From: JBCAWW01 sp039024315
Lineage (GTDB): Bacteria > Bacteroidota > Bacteroidia > J057
DNA: 64,000 nt
Direction: 5' to 3'
NCBI GenBank assembly: GCA_039024315.1
Contig: JBCCQN010000009.1
Span: forward strand, 1 to 64,000
The translations under genes were made by a program, and so were the position numbers. Of this stretch, positions 55,545-63,992 are shown one piece after another (the first letter of the stretch is position 1; every line of letters starts with the position of its first letter). The notes under the pieces are model-generated. The model was given only the letters and a program-made list of their open reading frames with translations. It searched no databases and was not told the DNA's origin.

Positions 55545-55562
55545 GATTTTTAACAATATTCA

Positions 55563-57362
55563 ATGGCAACTAATACTAAAGCCCCCAAACATATCACCGG
55601 CGGTACCTTTATCATCAAAGATACGGATCCCCAATCCATTTTTATCTCTGAATCTCTGAGCGAAGAACAGCGCATGATTAGAGAAAGTATCGTCGATTTT
55701 ATTGAACAAGAAATTGATCCAGTTTCTGAACTCTTGGACTCGCAAAAAGATCTAAGCTTAGCTCCTCACCTTTTAGAAAAAACAGGAGAACTGGGTATGC
55801 TAGGCATTGGAGTACCCGAAAGCTATGGCGGTATAGAGATGGATTTTGTCACTGCCTTGAGCAATAGTGAAAGCATGAGTGGAGCCCATTCATTTGCCCT
55901 TACTATCGGCGTTCAGACTAGTATTGGCATTGCCCCGATCCTGCTTTACGGCAATGAGGCACAGAAGCAACAATACCTACCTCAGATGATAACCGGGGAG
56001 CTCAAGAGCTGCTATTGTTTGACAGAGCCAGATGCAGGATCAGACGCTAATTCGGGTAAAACTACGGCTCAACTCAATGAAGCTGGTACTCACTATATCC
56101 TCAATGGTCAAAAAATGTGGATCACCAATTCTGGTTTCGCAGATTTGTTTATAGTCTTTGCCAAAATCGATGGAGATAAAAATCTATCCGCTTTTATCGT
56201 TGAAAAAGCTTTTGGGGGGGTAACACTGGGCGAAGAAGAAAAGAAAATGGGTATCAAAGGCTCCTCAACCCGCCAAGTTTTCTTTAATGAAGTACCCGTA
56301 CCTATTGATAATCTATTAGGAGAGCGTCAAGGCGGCTTTAAAATCGCCCTCAATGTCCTCAATACTGGTCGGATCAAATTATCGGCCTCCTGCCTAGGCT
56401 CCAGTAAACGTGCTTTGGGCCTTGCCAGTCGCTATGCAAATGAACGTAAGCAATTTGGAACGCCTATCTCTAGCTTTGGCGCAATCAAGGAGAAGCTAGC
56501 CAAAATCGCTACTCGTACTTATGGCTTAGATGCAGCTCTTTATCGCACCGGCGCAGCGATTGATCAGGCCTATGATGAAATGATAGCTGCAGGCCTAGAT
56601 GCCAATATTGCCAAGTCAGCTTGTGTGGAAGCCTACGCTATTGAATGTGCCATCCTTAAAGTTTACGGCTCAGAGACAGAGGCCCTAGCTGTAGATGAAG
56701 GCGTACAAATTCATGGCGGGATGGGCTTTTCGGCTGACACTAAGATCGAAAAAATGTATCGCGATGCGCGCATCAGCCGCATATTTGAAGGTACCAATGA
56801 AATTAACCGCATGCTCAGCATCGATATGCTGCTAAAAAAGGCTATGGGTGGGCAATTGGATCTACTAGGCGCAGTGCAAAAAGTAATGGGAGAACTCAGC
56901 AGTCTGCCAGAACAGGAAAACCCCTATAAAGGACCTCTCTCTGAAGCAAAATGCTTATTGGCGGGCTTAAAGAAAGCCTTTTTATTGCTCGCAGGCTCGG
57001 CTGTTCAAAAACTCATGATGAAGCTCAAAGAAGAGCAGGAGATATTGATCAATGCAGCCGATATTTTGGCTCAGATCTATATACTAGAGTCGGCTATTCT
57101 CAAAACAGAGCAGCTGATTTCGCTTAAGGGGGAAATCAGCTGCGAAGATCAAATCCGTCTTACTCAGCTTTTGGCGCATGATTCGGTGAGCGTAGTACGC
57201 AATGCTGGAGAGGAAATCATTTATGGATTTGCCTCCGAAGACGAGATTTCCTTCTTGCTCATGGGGCTTAAGCGTTATACCAAAATCAGTCCACTCAATC
57301 GCAAGGCTGAAAGACGGCTCATCGCCGAACGCTTATCCGAAAAGGCAGAATGGTGCTTTTAG
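55563..57362 (+). CDS. Acyl-CoA dehydrogenase (long-chain/VLCAD-like, with extra C-terminal domain)
   Basis: This 599-residue flavoenzyme performs the first step of fatty acid beta-oxidation. It has YCLTEPDAGSDA (about 154-165), QKMWITNSGFADLF, IKGSSTRQVFF and GVQIHGGMGF. The catalytic Glu is in SRIFEGTNEINRM (about 413-425). The C-terminal 170 residues form an extra helical domain, as in very-long-chain dehydrogenases. It is a single gene with a complex promoter. A hairpin-element copy lies near its end (57315-57334). Substrate length is inferred from architecture only. Confidence 0.92.
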   Translation: MATNTKAPKHITGGTFIIKDTDPQSIFISESLSEEQRMIRESIVDFIEQEIDPVSELLDSQKDLSLAPHLLEKTGELGMLGIGVPESYGGIEMDFVTALSNSESMSGAHSFALTIGVQTSIGIAPILLYGNEAQKQQYLPQMITGELKSCYCLTEPDAGSDANSGKTTAQLNEAGTHYILNGQKMWITNSGFADLFIVFAKIDGDKNLSAFIVEKAFGGVTLGEEEKKMGIKGSSTRQVFFNEVPVPIDNLLGERQGGFKIALNVLNTGRIKLSASCLGSSKRALGLASRYANERKQFGTPISSFGAIKEKLAKIATRTYGLDAALYRTGAAIDQAYDEMIAAGLDANIAKSACVEAYAIECAILKVYGSETEALAVDEGVQIHGGMGFSADTKIEKMYRDARISRIFEGTNEINRMLSIDMLLKKAMGGQLDLLGAVQKVMGELSSLPEQENPYKGPLSEAKCLLAGLKKAFLLLAGSAVQKLMMKLKEEQEILINAADILAQIYILESAILKTEQLISLKGEISCEDQIRLTQLLAHDSVSVVRNAGEEIIYGFASEDEISFLLMGLKRYTKISPLNRKAERRLIAERLSEKAEWCF

Positions 57363-57886
57363 AAAGAAGCACTTAAGGAATACCACATGGCCTCAGTAAT
57401 TTGAAATTACTGAGGCCATTACCGTTAGAAAGACAACTATTCAGCCTGATTAAATGCACTTTTGTACCTACTTATTTCGAAATTTTAAATTTTACTACTA
57501 TATTTTACATGTTCATTCAATCTTGGGGAATTATTGATGAACTGAAATCATGTTTTAATAGCTTTTTTGATCAAAAGGGCAGAAGGAATTACGATCATAT
57601 TTAATTGGGGCTATTTCTGTTATTGGTTTCTAAATTGCTAGTTAAGTAGCTCAGCTATGGACTAGCTTATGTTCTCAATCCGGCATATGTGGGTTTTCCC
57701 AAGCTAGTATTGAATCCTTCTATCGAAGGACGAGCTGAAAAATCATGTGCATAAGCATGCGATATGTATTCTTGTGATTAATTGCTCTTCCTCCAAAAGC
57801 TAGCAAGGTAAGCAACCGAAAAATTATTAGTTAAGCATAGATTGTAAAACTGATTAAAACGACACTTACTTCCCAAAACGCCCTAC
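57363..57886. other. Intergenic region after the acyl-CoA dehydrogenase gene
   Basis: It holds a hairpin (57387-57419) and then AT-rich sequence with no gene I accept. A 67-codon frame at 57401-57604 starts inside the hairpin and has no family match, so I left it out. The last part must hold the promoter of the LytTR gene. Confidence 0.5.
57387..57419 (+). terminator. Hairpin after acyl-CoA dehydrogenase gene
   Basis: ATGGCCTCAGTAATTT (57387-57402) pairs perfectly with 57404-57419. No T run follows, so it is a stable mRNA end or an inefficient terminator. Confidence 0.55.
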
Positions 57887-58630
57887 ATGTTATCCAATTG
57901 CGTAGTTATCGACAGCGATCGACTAACTCATGACCTCCTTGCCCAAACACTAACAGAATACATCCCTGAGCTTGATATCCTCAAGTCAGCATATAATGGT
58001 TCTGAAGGAATGGATATTTTGCGTACTCACACACCAGATTTGATCTTTTTAGAGGTCGAATTAAATGACATGAGTGGTACAGAAATGCTCTCACAAATTG
58101 GAGAGTTATCTAGTCTCGATTATCAAATTATTTTCATGCACGCTGATAAGCTTCACAACAAAAATGTGATCAAGCATGATTCTGTAAATTACTTGAAGAA
58201 GCCTTTTGACCAAGTGGAATTGCAAAAGCTTCTCAAACCGATCCTTGCTCGAAGAAAAAGTAAGATACCAGCCGCCACTCTCACCCAAACCCCAGATAAT
58301 AGGGAGGTCTTATCTCTCCAGCTACAAGAAGGAGAAATTCAGATTCCCATGCGTGAAATATTCTTCCTACGTGGAGATCGAAACTACACCTACATTCACA
58401 GCAAGCCTTATGGCAAAACCTTGGTGTCTAAAACCCTCAGCCATTTTGAAACAAATGTGAATTCGGCCTCCTTCTTTAGATGCCATAAGTCATTTATTGT
58501 AAATCGAATTCATATTAAAAATTATCTTCCCAACAATAGACTTTTGTTATCCAATAATGCTGAGATACCCGTAGCCAGAAGGAAAAAATCAGACTTTATG
58601 AGCTGGTTTGGCGCCCGTCTAAAAAAATAA
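57887..58630 (+). CDS. LytTR response regulator with altered phosphoacceptor
   Basis: This 247-residue protein has a receiver domain (1-120) followed by a LytTR DNA-binding domain (about 140-245; FFLRGDRNYTYIHS and FFRCHKSFIVN). In the receiver, the acidic pocket (VIDSD) and Lys of YLKKPFD are present. The phosphoacceptor position reads DLIFLEVELNDMSG, with Glu56 instead of Asp. Such a Glu can mimic phosphorylation. No histidine kinase is adjacent. It may act as a constitutive or ligand-tuned regulator; this is inference. Confidence 0.85.
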   Translation: MLSNCVVIDSDRLTHDLLAQTLTEYIPELDILKSAYNGSEGMDILRTHTPDLIFLEVELNDMSGTEMLSQIGELSSLDYQIIFMHADKLHNKNVIKHDSVNYLKKPFDQVELQKLLKPILARRKSKIPAATLTQTPDNREVLSLQLQEGEIQIPMREIFFLRGDRNYTYIHSKPYGKTLVSKTLSHFETNVNSASFFRCHKSFIVNRIHIKNYLPNNRLLLSNNAEIPVARRKKSDFMSWFGARLKK

Positions 58631-58691
58631 GGCCATCAATCAAAGACTGGTCTCTTTTAGCTTTAACTGCACCCTAAAATGTGGCTGATTC

Positions 58692-60008
58692 TTACTTCTT
58701 TTTATGTATCAACAGCCGATATAAAATCCAACTGAGTAGCATGATACCAAAGTAAATCCCTGCCAACATTAAGTTAAAATATACGATCGCGATCAAAGCT
58801 ATCAAGGCAATTACAAATGCAATCGCAGGTAAAACCGGAAAGGCAGGTACTTTGAAAGGGCGCTCTAGTTGAGGTTCTCTGCTTCGCAGAACGAATAGAG
58901 AAACCAATGATATTAGGTACATACTCAATGCTCCCATACAAGCGATGGTAATGATTTGACTGGTTTTGCCGGTCAAAAGGGCTATGATCCCGATGATCAT
59001 ATTAAAAATCAGGGCATTGGCAGGAGTTTGGCGCTTGGGCAAGATTTTTCCGAGAGCTTTTGGGGCGAGTCCGGCTCTGCCGAACTCATAACTCGCACGA
59101 CCTGCGGCCAAGATAATCCCATGAAAAGAAGCAACCAGTCCAAATAGGCCAATAATACTTATCACTGATACCAACACATGCCCTTCACCCATCAAATGAC
59201 TCATCACTAGTGGTAATGGAGCATCAGAAGCCTCAGTCGTTCCAGCATCGTAAACGGCGGTTTCCCATCCATTTACCCCCACAGAAGACAAAAAAGTCAA
59301 GCCACAAAGGAGCAGGAGCGTAAAAATCGCCGAGCCAAAACCAATTAAAACATTTCGTTGGGGATTGATCGTTTCTTCCGCCACATTGGCGACCCCCTCT
59401 ATTGCTAGGTAAAACCAAATCGCAAAGGGAAAGGCCAAAAAGATCCCGTTTATACCATTGGGCCAAGCGTTAGCCGAAAAGGCGCTAGGCTCAAAATTGG
59501 GTAGGCTGATGCCGGCAAATAACAATAAGCCAATGATAGCAATCACCGTGATCAATAATTCAAAGCTAGCGGCCGCCTCTACGCCATAAATATTAAGCCC
59601 AGTAAAGATCAAATAGGCGGCTATGGCAATGTAGATTTCCGGTATTGCAGGCACAAAAGGCCCTAAATAGGCCCCAATCGCAAAAGCAATCGCTGGTGGA
59701 GCAAAGATAAATTCAATATTTTGAGCCATCCCCCCAATAAAACCCCACTCAGCGCCTAAGGCTCGGTTGGCATAATCAAAAGCTCCTCCGGCTTTGGGAA
59801 TCGCACAAGCCAGTTCCGTATAGCTAAATGTAAAACAGAGGTACATGATAGAAACCAAAATGGTAGCGATCGCTAAACCACCTGTTCCTCCCTCAGGGAG
59901 GCCAAGGTTCCAGCCAAAGTACATACCAGAAATGACGTAGCCGACGCCGAGCCCCCAGAGCATCAAAGGTCCGAGACTGCGTTTAAGGCCATCAGTAGCG
60001 TTAGACAT
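58692..60008 (-). CDS. eat: Ethanolamine permease-like APC transporter
   Basis: This 438-residue protein has about 12 transmembrane helices and APC motifs: GLGVGYVISGMYFGWNLGLP at 19-38 and FSYTELACAIPKAGGAFDYA (about 61-80). It closely resembles ethanolamine permeases (TIGR00908) in the N-terminal GYVISG...EGG region. No ethanolamine utilisation genes lie near, so the substrate is tentative. Two hairpin-element copies lie in the coding region (58879-58894 and near 59070). Confidence 0.8.
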   Translation of the reverse strand: MSNATDGLKRSLGPLMLWGLGVGYVISGMYFGWNLGLPEGGTGGLAIATILVSIMYLCFTFSYTELACAIPKAGGAFDYANRALGAEWGFIGGMAQNIEFIFAPPAIAFAIGAYLGPFVPAIPEIYIAIAAYLIFTGLNIYGVEAAASFELLITVIAIIGLLLFAGISLPNFEPSAFSANAWPNGINGIFLAFPFAIWFYLAIEGVANVAEETINPQRNVLIGFGSAIFTLLLLCGLTFLSSVGVNGWETAVYDAGTTEASDAPLPLVMSHLMGEGHVLVSVISIIGLFGLVASFHGIILAAGRASYEFGRAGLAPKALGKILPKRQTPANALIFNMIIGIIALLTGKTSQIITIACMGALSMYLISLVSLFVLRSREPQLERPFKVPAFPVLPAIAFVIALIALIAIVYFNLMLAGIYFGIMLLSWILYRLLIHKKK

Positions 60009-60075
60009 GAATGAGTTATCGATAGGATTGAGTTCCTAGCTTACTCAAATATTCGCTAAAGTCAAAGTAAAGGGA

Positions 60076-61200
60076 CTAAGGCAGGGCTACACCAATAAAG
60101 GCTTTCGCATTTTCCAGTCTCACTTCATGATCGCCATTGCTCAGTCGACAATTGAGATCAAGCCCTAACCTTAAGGTAGGTTGCCCTAATTCGTTGTCCT
60201 GATAATCAAGCACTTCAGTAATTTCGATCTTACTCTCACTGTCCTGCTGACTCCAATCAGAACGATAAAGTTGCCCATTTTCATCCCACCAAAGTACTCG
60301 CACATGCCCAAATTGCATGCTATCTGGGCTAGTTACTTGTTCTAGTTGGTAGTCAAAGTTATAGGTACATTGATTAGGATCAGTAGAAACCAAGCGACTA
60401 TAGCTAGCGCGACAGCCATTGGCATCGATAATATTTAGTTCTGCCTTATATCGTCCTTTGGTTTGGTAGATTACGCCAGGGTCAGCCTGATTACTTGAAT
60501 TTCCATCCCCAAAAGACCAGTTGTACTGAATCGGAGCAGCGCCTTGTATTTGGCTTTCAAACTTTACGTAATTGAGACCGGTGTCAATTTCTGCCACAAA
60601 ATCCACCTTACAGGCCTCAAGGTCTAAGCGTACTTCATTACAAATTTGAGACTCGCAGTTTTGGCCATCAGTAGCGCTCAAACAAACTTCATAGCTATTA
60701 CCGCTTATTTCTTCATAAAAGCGTATGGGATTAAGCTCATTGGAAGTGCTGCCATCACCAAAAGTCCATTGGAGGAGCGGATTATTGCCGCCACTCGCAT
60801 GGGTTTGATAGCTTACTTTAAATAAGACCGGCCCCAAAGAAGGGGCAAAAGCAAAGGGATAAGACTTGGGCTGAAAGATGGAGGGAATGTCAAAGCCACC
60901 ATTGTCAGGTCGTATATCTACATCTCTAAACTCGATAGCGAAGCTATTAGGGCATTCTTGACAATCTACTGGGCTCAATTGACCTTCAAAGATCCATAGG
61001 TTATTAATATTTCTTTCACGCCGCGTGTACATATAATAACCTTTTTTGCCGGCATCTAATCTAATTGCTTGACCATCAATTTGCCCGTCAAGGTAGAAAT
61101 CCACTTCACCCTCCGAAGGAAGAGGTAAAGGTTTTTCTTGACAGCTCAACAAACTGAGGCACATTCCCCCCAGCACTATAAAAAAGGAGAGGTTTTTCAT
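60076..61200 (-). CDS. PKD-domain lipoprotein of the ECF operon
   Basis: From ATG 61200 this is 374 residues with a lipobox (LGGMCLSLLSC, Cys about 20); the frame is open 28 codons further up but those overlap the upstream gene. Two PKD domains are seen (LQWTFGDGSTSNE and YNWSFGDGNSSNQ), each with the expected Cys pattern. An N-terminal beta domain and a C-terminal beta domain (ITEVLDYQDNELG ... NAKAFIGVALP) surround them. It begins 1 bp after the barrel gene stop, so it belongs to the sigma factor operon. It is probably surface- or periplasm-facing and may be the binding partner or cargo of the barrel protein. Confidence 0.82.
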   Translation of the reverse strand: MKNLSFFIVLGGMCLSLLSCQEKPLPLPSEGEVDFYLDGQIDGQAIRLDAGKKGYYMYTRRERNINNLWIFEGQLSPVDCQECPNSFAIEFRDVDIRPDNGGFDIPSIFQPKSYPFAFAPSLGPVLFKVSYQTHASGGNNPLLQWTFGDGSTSNELNPIRFYEEISGNSYEVCLSATDGQNCESQICNEVRLDLEACKVDFVAEIDTGLNYVKFESQIQGAAPIQYNWSFGDGNSSNQADPGVIYQTKGRYKAELNIIDANGCRASYSRLVSTDPNQCTYNFDYQLEQVTSPDSMQFGHVRVLWWDENGQLYRSDWSQQDSESKIEITEVLDYQDNELGQPTLRLGLDLNCRLSNGDHEVRLENAKAFIGVALP

Positions 61201-61201
61201 G

Positions 61202-62431
61202 CTAAAAATGGCTAAGGTAGAATTCAGCAAACACGCGGAATTGCAGCGGAGACAACTCACGCTCAAGGAAGTACTCATCCCCAAAGGGACTTTTTAAATT
61301 ATAATTTGCCGTGGCTCCTAGGCGAATACCTCTTTTCCAATAGTAGGCATAACCAGCCGTTAAAGCGGGATTCCAAGTCCGTAAGCCTTGTGTATAGCCC
61401 CAAGCAGCGCTAGTCTCTTCTTTTTGAATGCCAAAAGAGTTTTCTGCCCGATTGGTGATGGTACCCGAAGCATTGACAAGGTAGGACATTTGCGCTCCCA
61501 GCAATAAATAATGGCCTTTGTAAACTCTCATATCCAAGCCGATCGGCATCTCTAAATAATGCAAACGCTCTACGTTCAACACATTGGCATCAATATCAGC
61601 CCCAAAGTTATAATAAATCTGCTGGATGTTGGTGACGGCATTTATGCCCCCCCTACCCTGATACGTAAGACCTGTGTACAACTTTAATCGGCGAGTAAGT
61701 CCGAAGGCATATTTTAGCCCCATAGCAGGATGCGTACTCCAATCATTGAAACGTACAGCACTAGGGTTGAGATTGAATCCAAGCCAGAGAGATAGTTCGT
61801 TACGAGGGAAGCCGCTAGGCGGAACGCTTATTTCCTTAGCAAACTGACTCGAGAGACTCCAAATCGTATTATTGAAGCCTAAACGTTTGAGCTGTTTGAG
61901 TTGAGAAGACAGACTAGGTCTATCATCCTCAGTTGAGGCGAATGAGAAATCAGGTCTGCCTTGGGGTTCAAGAGAGGCCAAAGTGGACAGAGTCTCATCG
62001 TTACCTTGCCCTTGGTGGGCTTGGCGAATGCTTTGGGCGGATTGATTAGCGGCTCGACTTTGCTCATATGCTACTTGTGAGCTAAATGAGCGTTCCCCGG
62101 AGGGTGAAACAGATGCTACCGCCAAAGGAATCCCTTGGGTAAGCGCTTGGGGTGATTCTAAGAGAGTATGTGTAGCCGAGAATGGCTCAATGGGGCGTAG
62201 TTCAGCGAATAGCCGGTTGCCAGAAAATATCCATACCAATAATGGAATGCTGATCACTGTAACCAAAATCAGGCTGTAGGTGATCAGGGAGAGTAGATAC
62301 TGTTTCCGCCTCTTCTGCTCAGCAAGAATCATTTGCTCCGCTTGCAGCCAATAGGATTCCTGAAAAGGAAAATCCCTTTGGCCAGCTCCGTTGCGGAACA
62401 AATCGTCTAATGGATGTCGGTTCGTACTCAT
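61202..62431 (-). CDS. Transenvelope protein: cytoplasmic N-terminus, inner-membrane helix, long linker and outer-membrane beta-barrel
   Basis: This 409-residue protein has a cytoplasmic segment (1-44) whose pattern DDLFRNGAG...ESYWLQAEQMI recalls N-terminal anti-sigma regions. One transmembrane helix (45-69) follows, and no signal peptidase site is apparent. A Ser/Gln/Ala-rich linker (about 70-205) leads to a beta-barrel (about 211-409) with alternating strands (WLGFNLNPSAV, LKLYTGLTY, YLEMPIGLDMRV, FRVFAEFYLSHF) and the C-terminal aromatic Phe of BAM substrates. The gene overlaps the sigma gene by 4 bp (ATGA). By gene order it is the probable sigma regulator. An alternative is that the helix is an uncleaved or late-cleaved signal. 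Two or three hairpin-element copies lie in it. Confidence 0.8.
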   Translation of the reverse strand: MSTNRHPLDDLFRNGAGQRDFPFQESYWLQAEQMILAEQKRRKQYLLSLITYSLILVTVISIPLLVWIFSGNRLFAELRPIEPFSATHTLLESPQALTQGIPLAVASVSPSGERSFSSQVAYEQSRAANQSAQSIRQAHQGQGNDETLSTLASLEPQGRPDFSFASTEDDRPSLSSQLKQLKRLGFNNTIWSLSSQFAKEISVPPSGFPRNELSLWLGFNLNPSAVRFNDWSTHPAMGLKYAFGLTRRLKLYTGLTYQGRGGINAVTNIQQIYYNFGADIDANVLNVERLHYLEMPIGLDMRVYKGHYLLLGAQMSYLVNASGTITNRAENSFGIQKEETSAAWGYTQGLRTWNPALTAGYAYYWKRGIRLGATANYNLKSPFGDEYFLERELSPLQFRVFAEFYLSHF

Positions 62432-62997
62432 GATGACAAGGTTTTAGAAAGCTTTTGGCTTTCAACCAACCATTGCTTTAGTTTTTTACGGGCAAATGCC
62501 ACGTGCCATTTTGAAGTGCCGTCGGACATACCCAACATATCTGCGATTTCTTTGTGGCTATATCCATCGATGGCGTAAAGGTTGAAGACCTGGCGACTCA
62601 TGGTCGGTAAGCGCTGAATCAGGGCTTCCAAGGCCTCCGCATCCATACGCAATGCGGCTTCATTGAGGTCTGTATAGGAGTCAAACGTATCTGTATCGGT
62701 AAATTCGGTTTGCTGATGAGTCTCACGGTAGCGACGATGCTTCCTAAACTCATCGATGATCGTATTGATCATAATCCGTCGAATCCAAGCTTCAAAAGGC
62801 ACATTGGCCTTCTTGCGTTCGAGGTTTTGGAGGATTTTGAGAAAACCCATATTGACCAGCGGCACAGCGTCTGCTTCTTGCTTGACATAACGTATGCATA
62901 CGCTCATCAATAAGCTGAAGCATTTGCGGTATAAAGTGGCTTGTGCTCTACGATCTTCGCGGATGCAGCCTTCCAATATGCCGTTTTCGATGTTCAT
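62428..62997 (-). CDS. ECF sigma factor
   Basis: This 189-residue protein has region 2 (about 20-90: YRKCFSLLMSVCIRYVKQEADA, with AWIRRIMINTIIDEFRK) and region 4 (about 125-180: LPTMSRQVFNLYAIDGYSHKEIADMLGMSDGTSKWHVAFARKKL split across its helices). It is the first gene of the operon with the fused barrel protein and PKD lipoprotein. Its activity is probably controlled by the barrel protein. The 330 bp upstream hold its promoter and an orphan terminator. Confidence 0.92.
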   Translation of the reverse strand: MNIENGILEGCIREDRRAQATLYRKCFSLLMSVCIRYVKQEADAVPLVNMGFLKILQNLERKKANVPFEAWIRRIMINTIIDEFRKHRRYRETHQQTEFTDTDTFDSYTDLNEAALRMDAEALEALIQRLPTMSRQVFNLYAIDGYSHKEIADMLGMSDGTSKWHVAFARKKLKQWLVESQKLSKTLSS

Positions 62998-63329
62998 GAG
63001 TCGATGGGTCTGAGCTTGGCTTTCGTTAAGATACTAGGTAAACGTTTAATTCATCCACAGATTGCTAAAAAAGTTTTCCAAAAAAGCCCCTACTCTCGCG
63101 TAGGGGCTTTTTGGCCAAAATGAAATCTAGCACTTCAAATTTTGAGGTTTTGGTTAGAGGTTGAAAGAACGGGAAATCGCAAATTCAAACAGCTACACGC
63201 ATCCCTATGGCAAAGGGTTGGGTAAGGGGTGAAAAAAATTATTTTTTTTTCTATTCGCTTGAATTCCTAAGCTCCAGCGAGACAATTCATTAGACTTGTT
63301 GGATATTTTGTATCTTGTAGCAAAAAGAA
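62998..63329. other. Divergent intergenic region with an orphan terminator
   Basis: No coding gene is seen. It lies between the divergent sigma factor gene and a secreted-protein gene. The perfect hairpin at 63081-63112 has T runs on both strands although no gene ends here, so a short RNA may be encoded on either side. Confidence 0.5.
63081..63112. terminator. Orphan bidirectional terminator hairpin
   Basis: AAAAAGCCCCTAC (63081-63093) pairs perfectly with GTAGGGGCTTTTT (63100-63112), loop TCTCGC. A T run follows on each strand. It sits between genes that point away from it. Confidence 0.75.
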
Positions 63330-63929
63330 GTGCGATCCCTGCTTTTATGTTTGATACTTGCTTATGCTACTGGCCCACTTTGGGCTCAGAAGAAGCTTGA
63401 ATTTGTTAAAATGGAAGCTTCGGCATATTGCATGCGACTCAGTGCAGACGGCACTCAGCTCCTACAAAGCCAAGATCCGCAACTTGAACCTTGGCTACCT
63501 TCTCGACAATTTGGTTGGTTGGTAACTCATGATTCCATCCTGCAAAGGTTTTTTCAGCCTTTGACGGCCAAATCCCTAAAGGTGGATTTTGATCAATACT
63601 TTGTTTTAGCCCTAATTCGCTACGATCAATATCCTTGGCGCTTTGATGTAGAGCAAATCAATCTAGCGCCCAATGCGCCTCTTATTGAGCTATCCTACAC
63701 TTTGGTGCCAGTAGGCAGGCGACACAAAGACCCATTGCTTAGCACCCAGCTCATTTTGGTTAAGAAGACACCAGAGCTTCTTAGATTGGGCGTTACCAAT
63801 ATTCCTTTCAAGCTCAAGGAGGTTTTGGATATCAATGATCCCGACATTCCCGTCTTTGGGGAAAACGAGGATGAGTTGATTTTTCCAACCGCTTATACTC
63901 TAAAGGAGATCCTCCTCAAGCAAGACTAG
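63330..63929 (+). CDS. Secreted protein of unknown function
   Basis: This 199-residue protein starts with GTG (GTG-CGA-TCC) and has a signal peptide (LLLCLILAYATGPLWAQ). The mature part is beta-rich (FVLALIRYDQYPW, LIELSYTLVPVG, TQLILVKKTP), possibly one jelly-roll-like domain. I do not recognise the family. It is divergent from the ECF operon and could be in its regulon, which is inference. Confidence 0.7.
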   Translation: MRSLLLCLILAYATGPLWAQKKLEFVKMEASAYCMRLSADGTQLLQSQDPQLEPWLPSRQFGWLVTHDSILQRFFQPLTAKSLKVDFDQYFVLALIRYDQYPWRFDVEQINLAPNAPLIELSYTLVPVGRRHKDPLLSTQLILVKKTPELLRLGVTNIPFKLKEVLDINDPDIPVFGENEDELIFPTAYTLKEILLKQD

Positions 63930-63938
63930 GTTTTTACA

Positions 63939-63955
63939 CTGCTGCGCAGAACGAT
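63939..63955 (-). repeat. Dispersed AGCGTTC-hairpin element
   Basis: The minus strand reads ATCGTTCTGCGCAGCAG, with CTGC and GCAG-type arms. It is an intergenic copy just after the secreted-protein gene; the AGC of the core is ATC here. Confidence 0.6.
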
Positions 63956-63970
63956 CATCCCTGTAAGGCA

Positions 63971-63992
63971 TTTCGGCAGGCTCAATGTGACA
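63971..63992 (-). repeat. Widespread CCTGAGC-type repeat, diverged copy
   Basis: It reads TTTCGGCAGGCTCAATGTGAC, the reverse-oriented, diverged relative of 53666-53691. Confidence 0.5.

Larger units (their letters stand above)
54936..55562. other. Intergenic region with second 36-bp repeat and complex promoter
   Basis: I accept no ORF. It holds a second, orphan terminator (55161-55196) with the 36-bp repeat (55191-55226), and palindromes plus a promoter (55428-55544) before the acyl-CoA dehydrogenase gene. A small RNA transcribed leftward towards the orphan terminator is possible. Confidence 0.55.

Noticed and set aside
57401..57604. 67-codon plus-strand ORF after the acyl-CoA dehydrogenase gene
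   Set aside because: It begins inside the hairpin at 57387-57419. It has no leader, no family match and low complexity.
1384..59880. GCGATCGC palindromes (1384, 13813, about 42350 and about 59870), like the cyanobacterial HIP1 element
   Set aside because: Only four copies were found against about one expected, too few to claim an over-represented element from this window.
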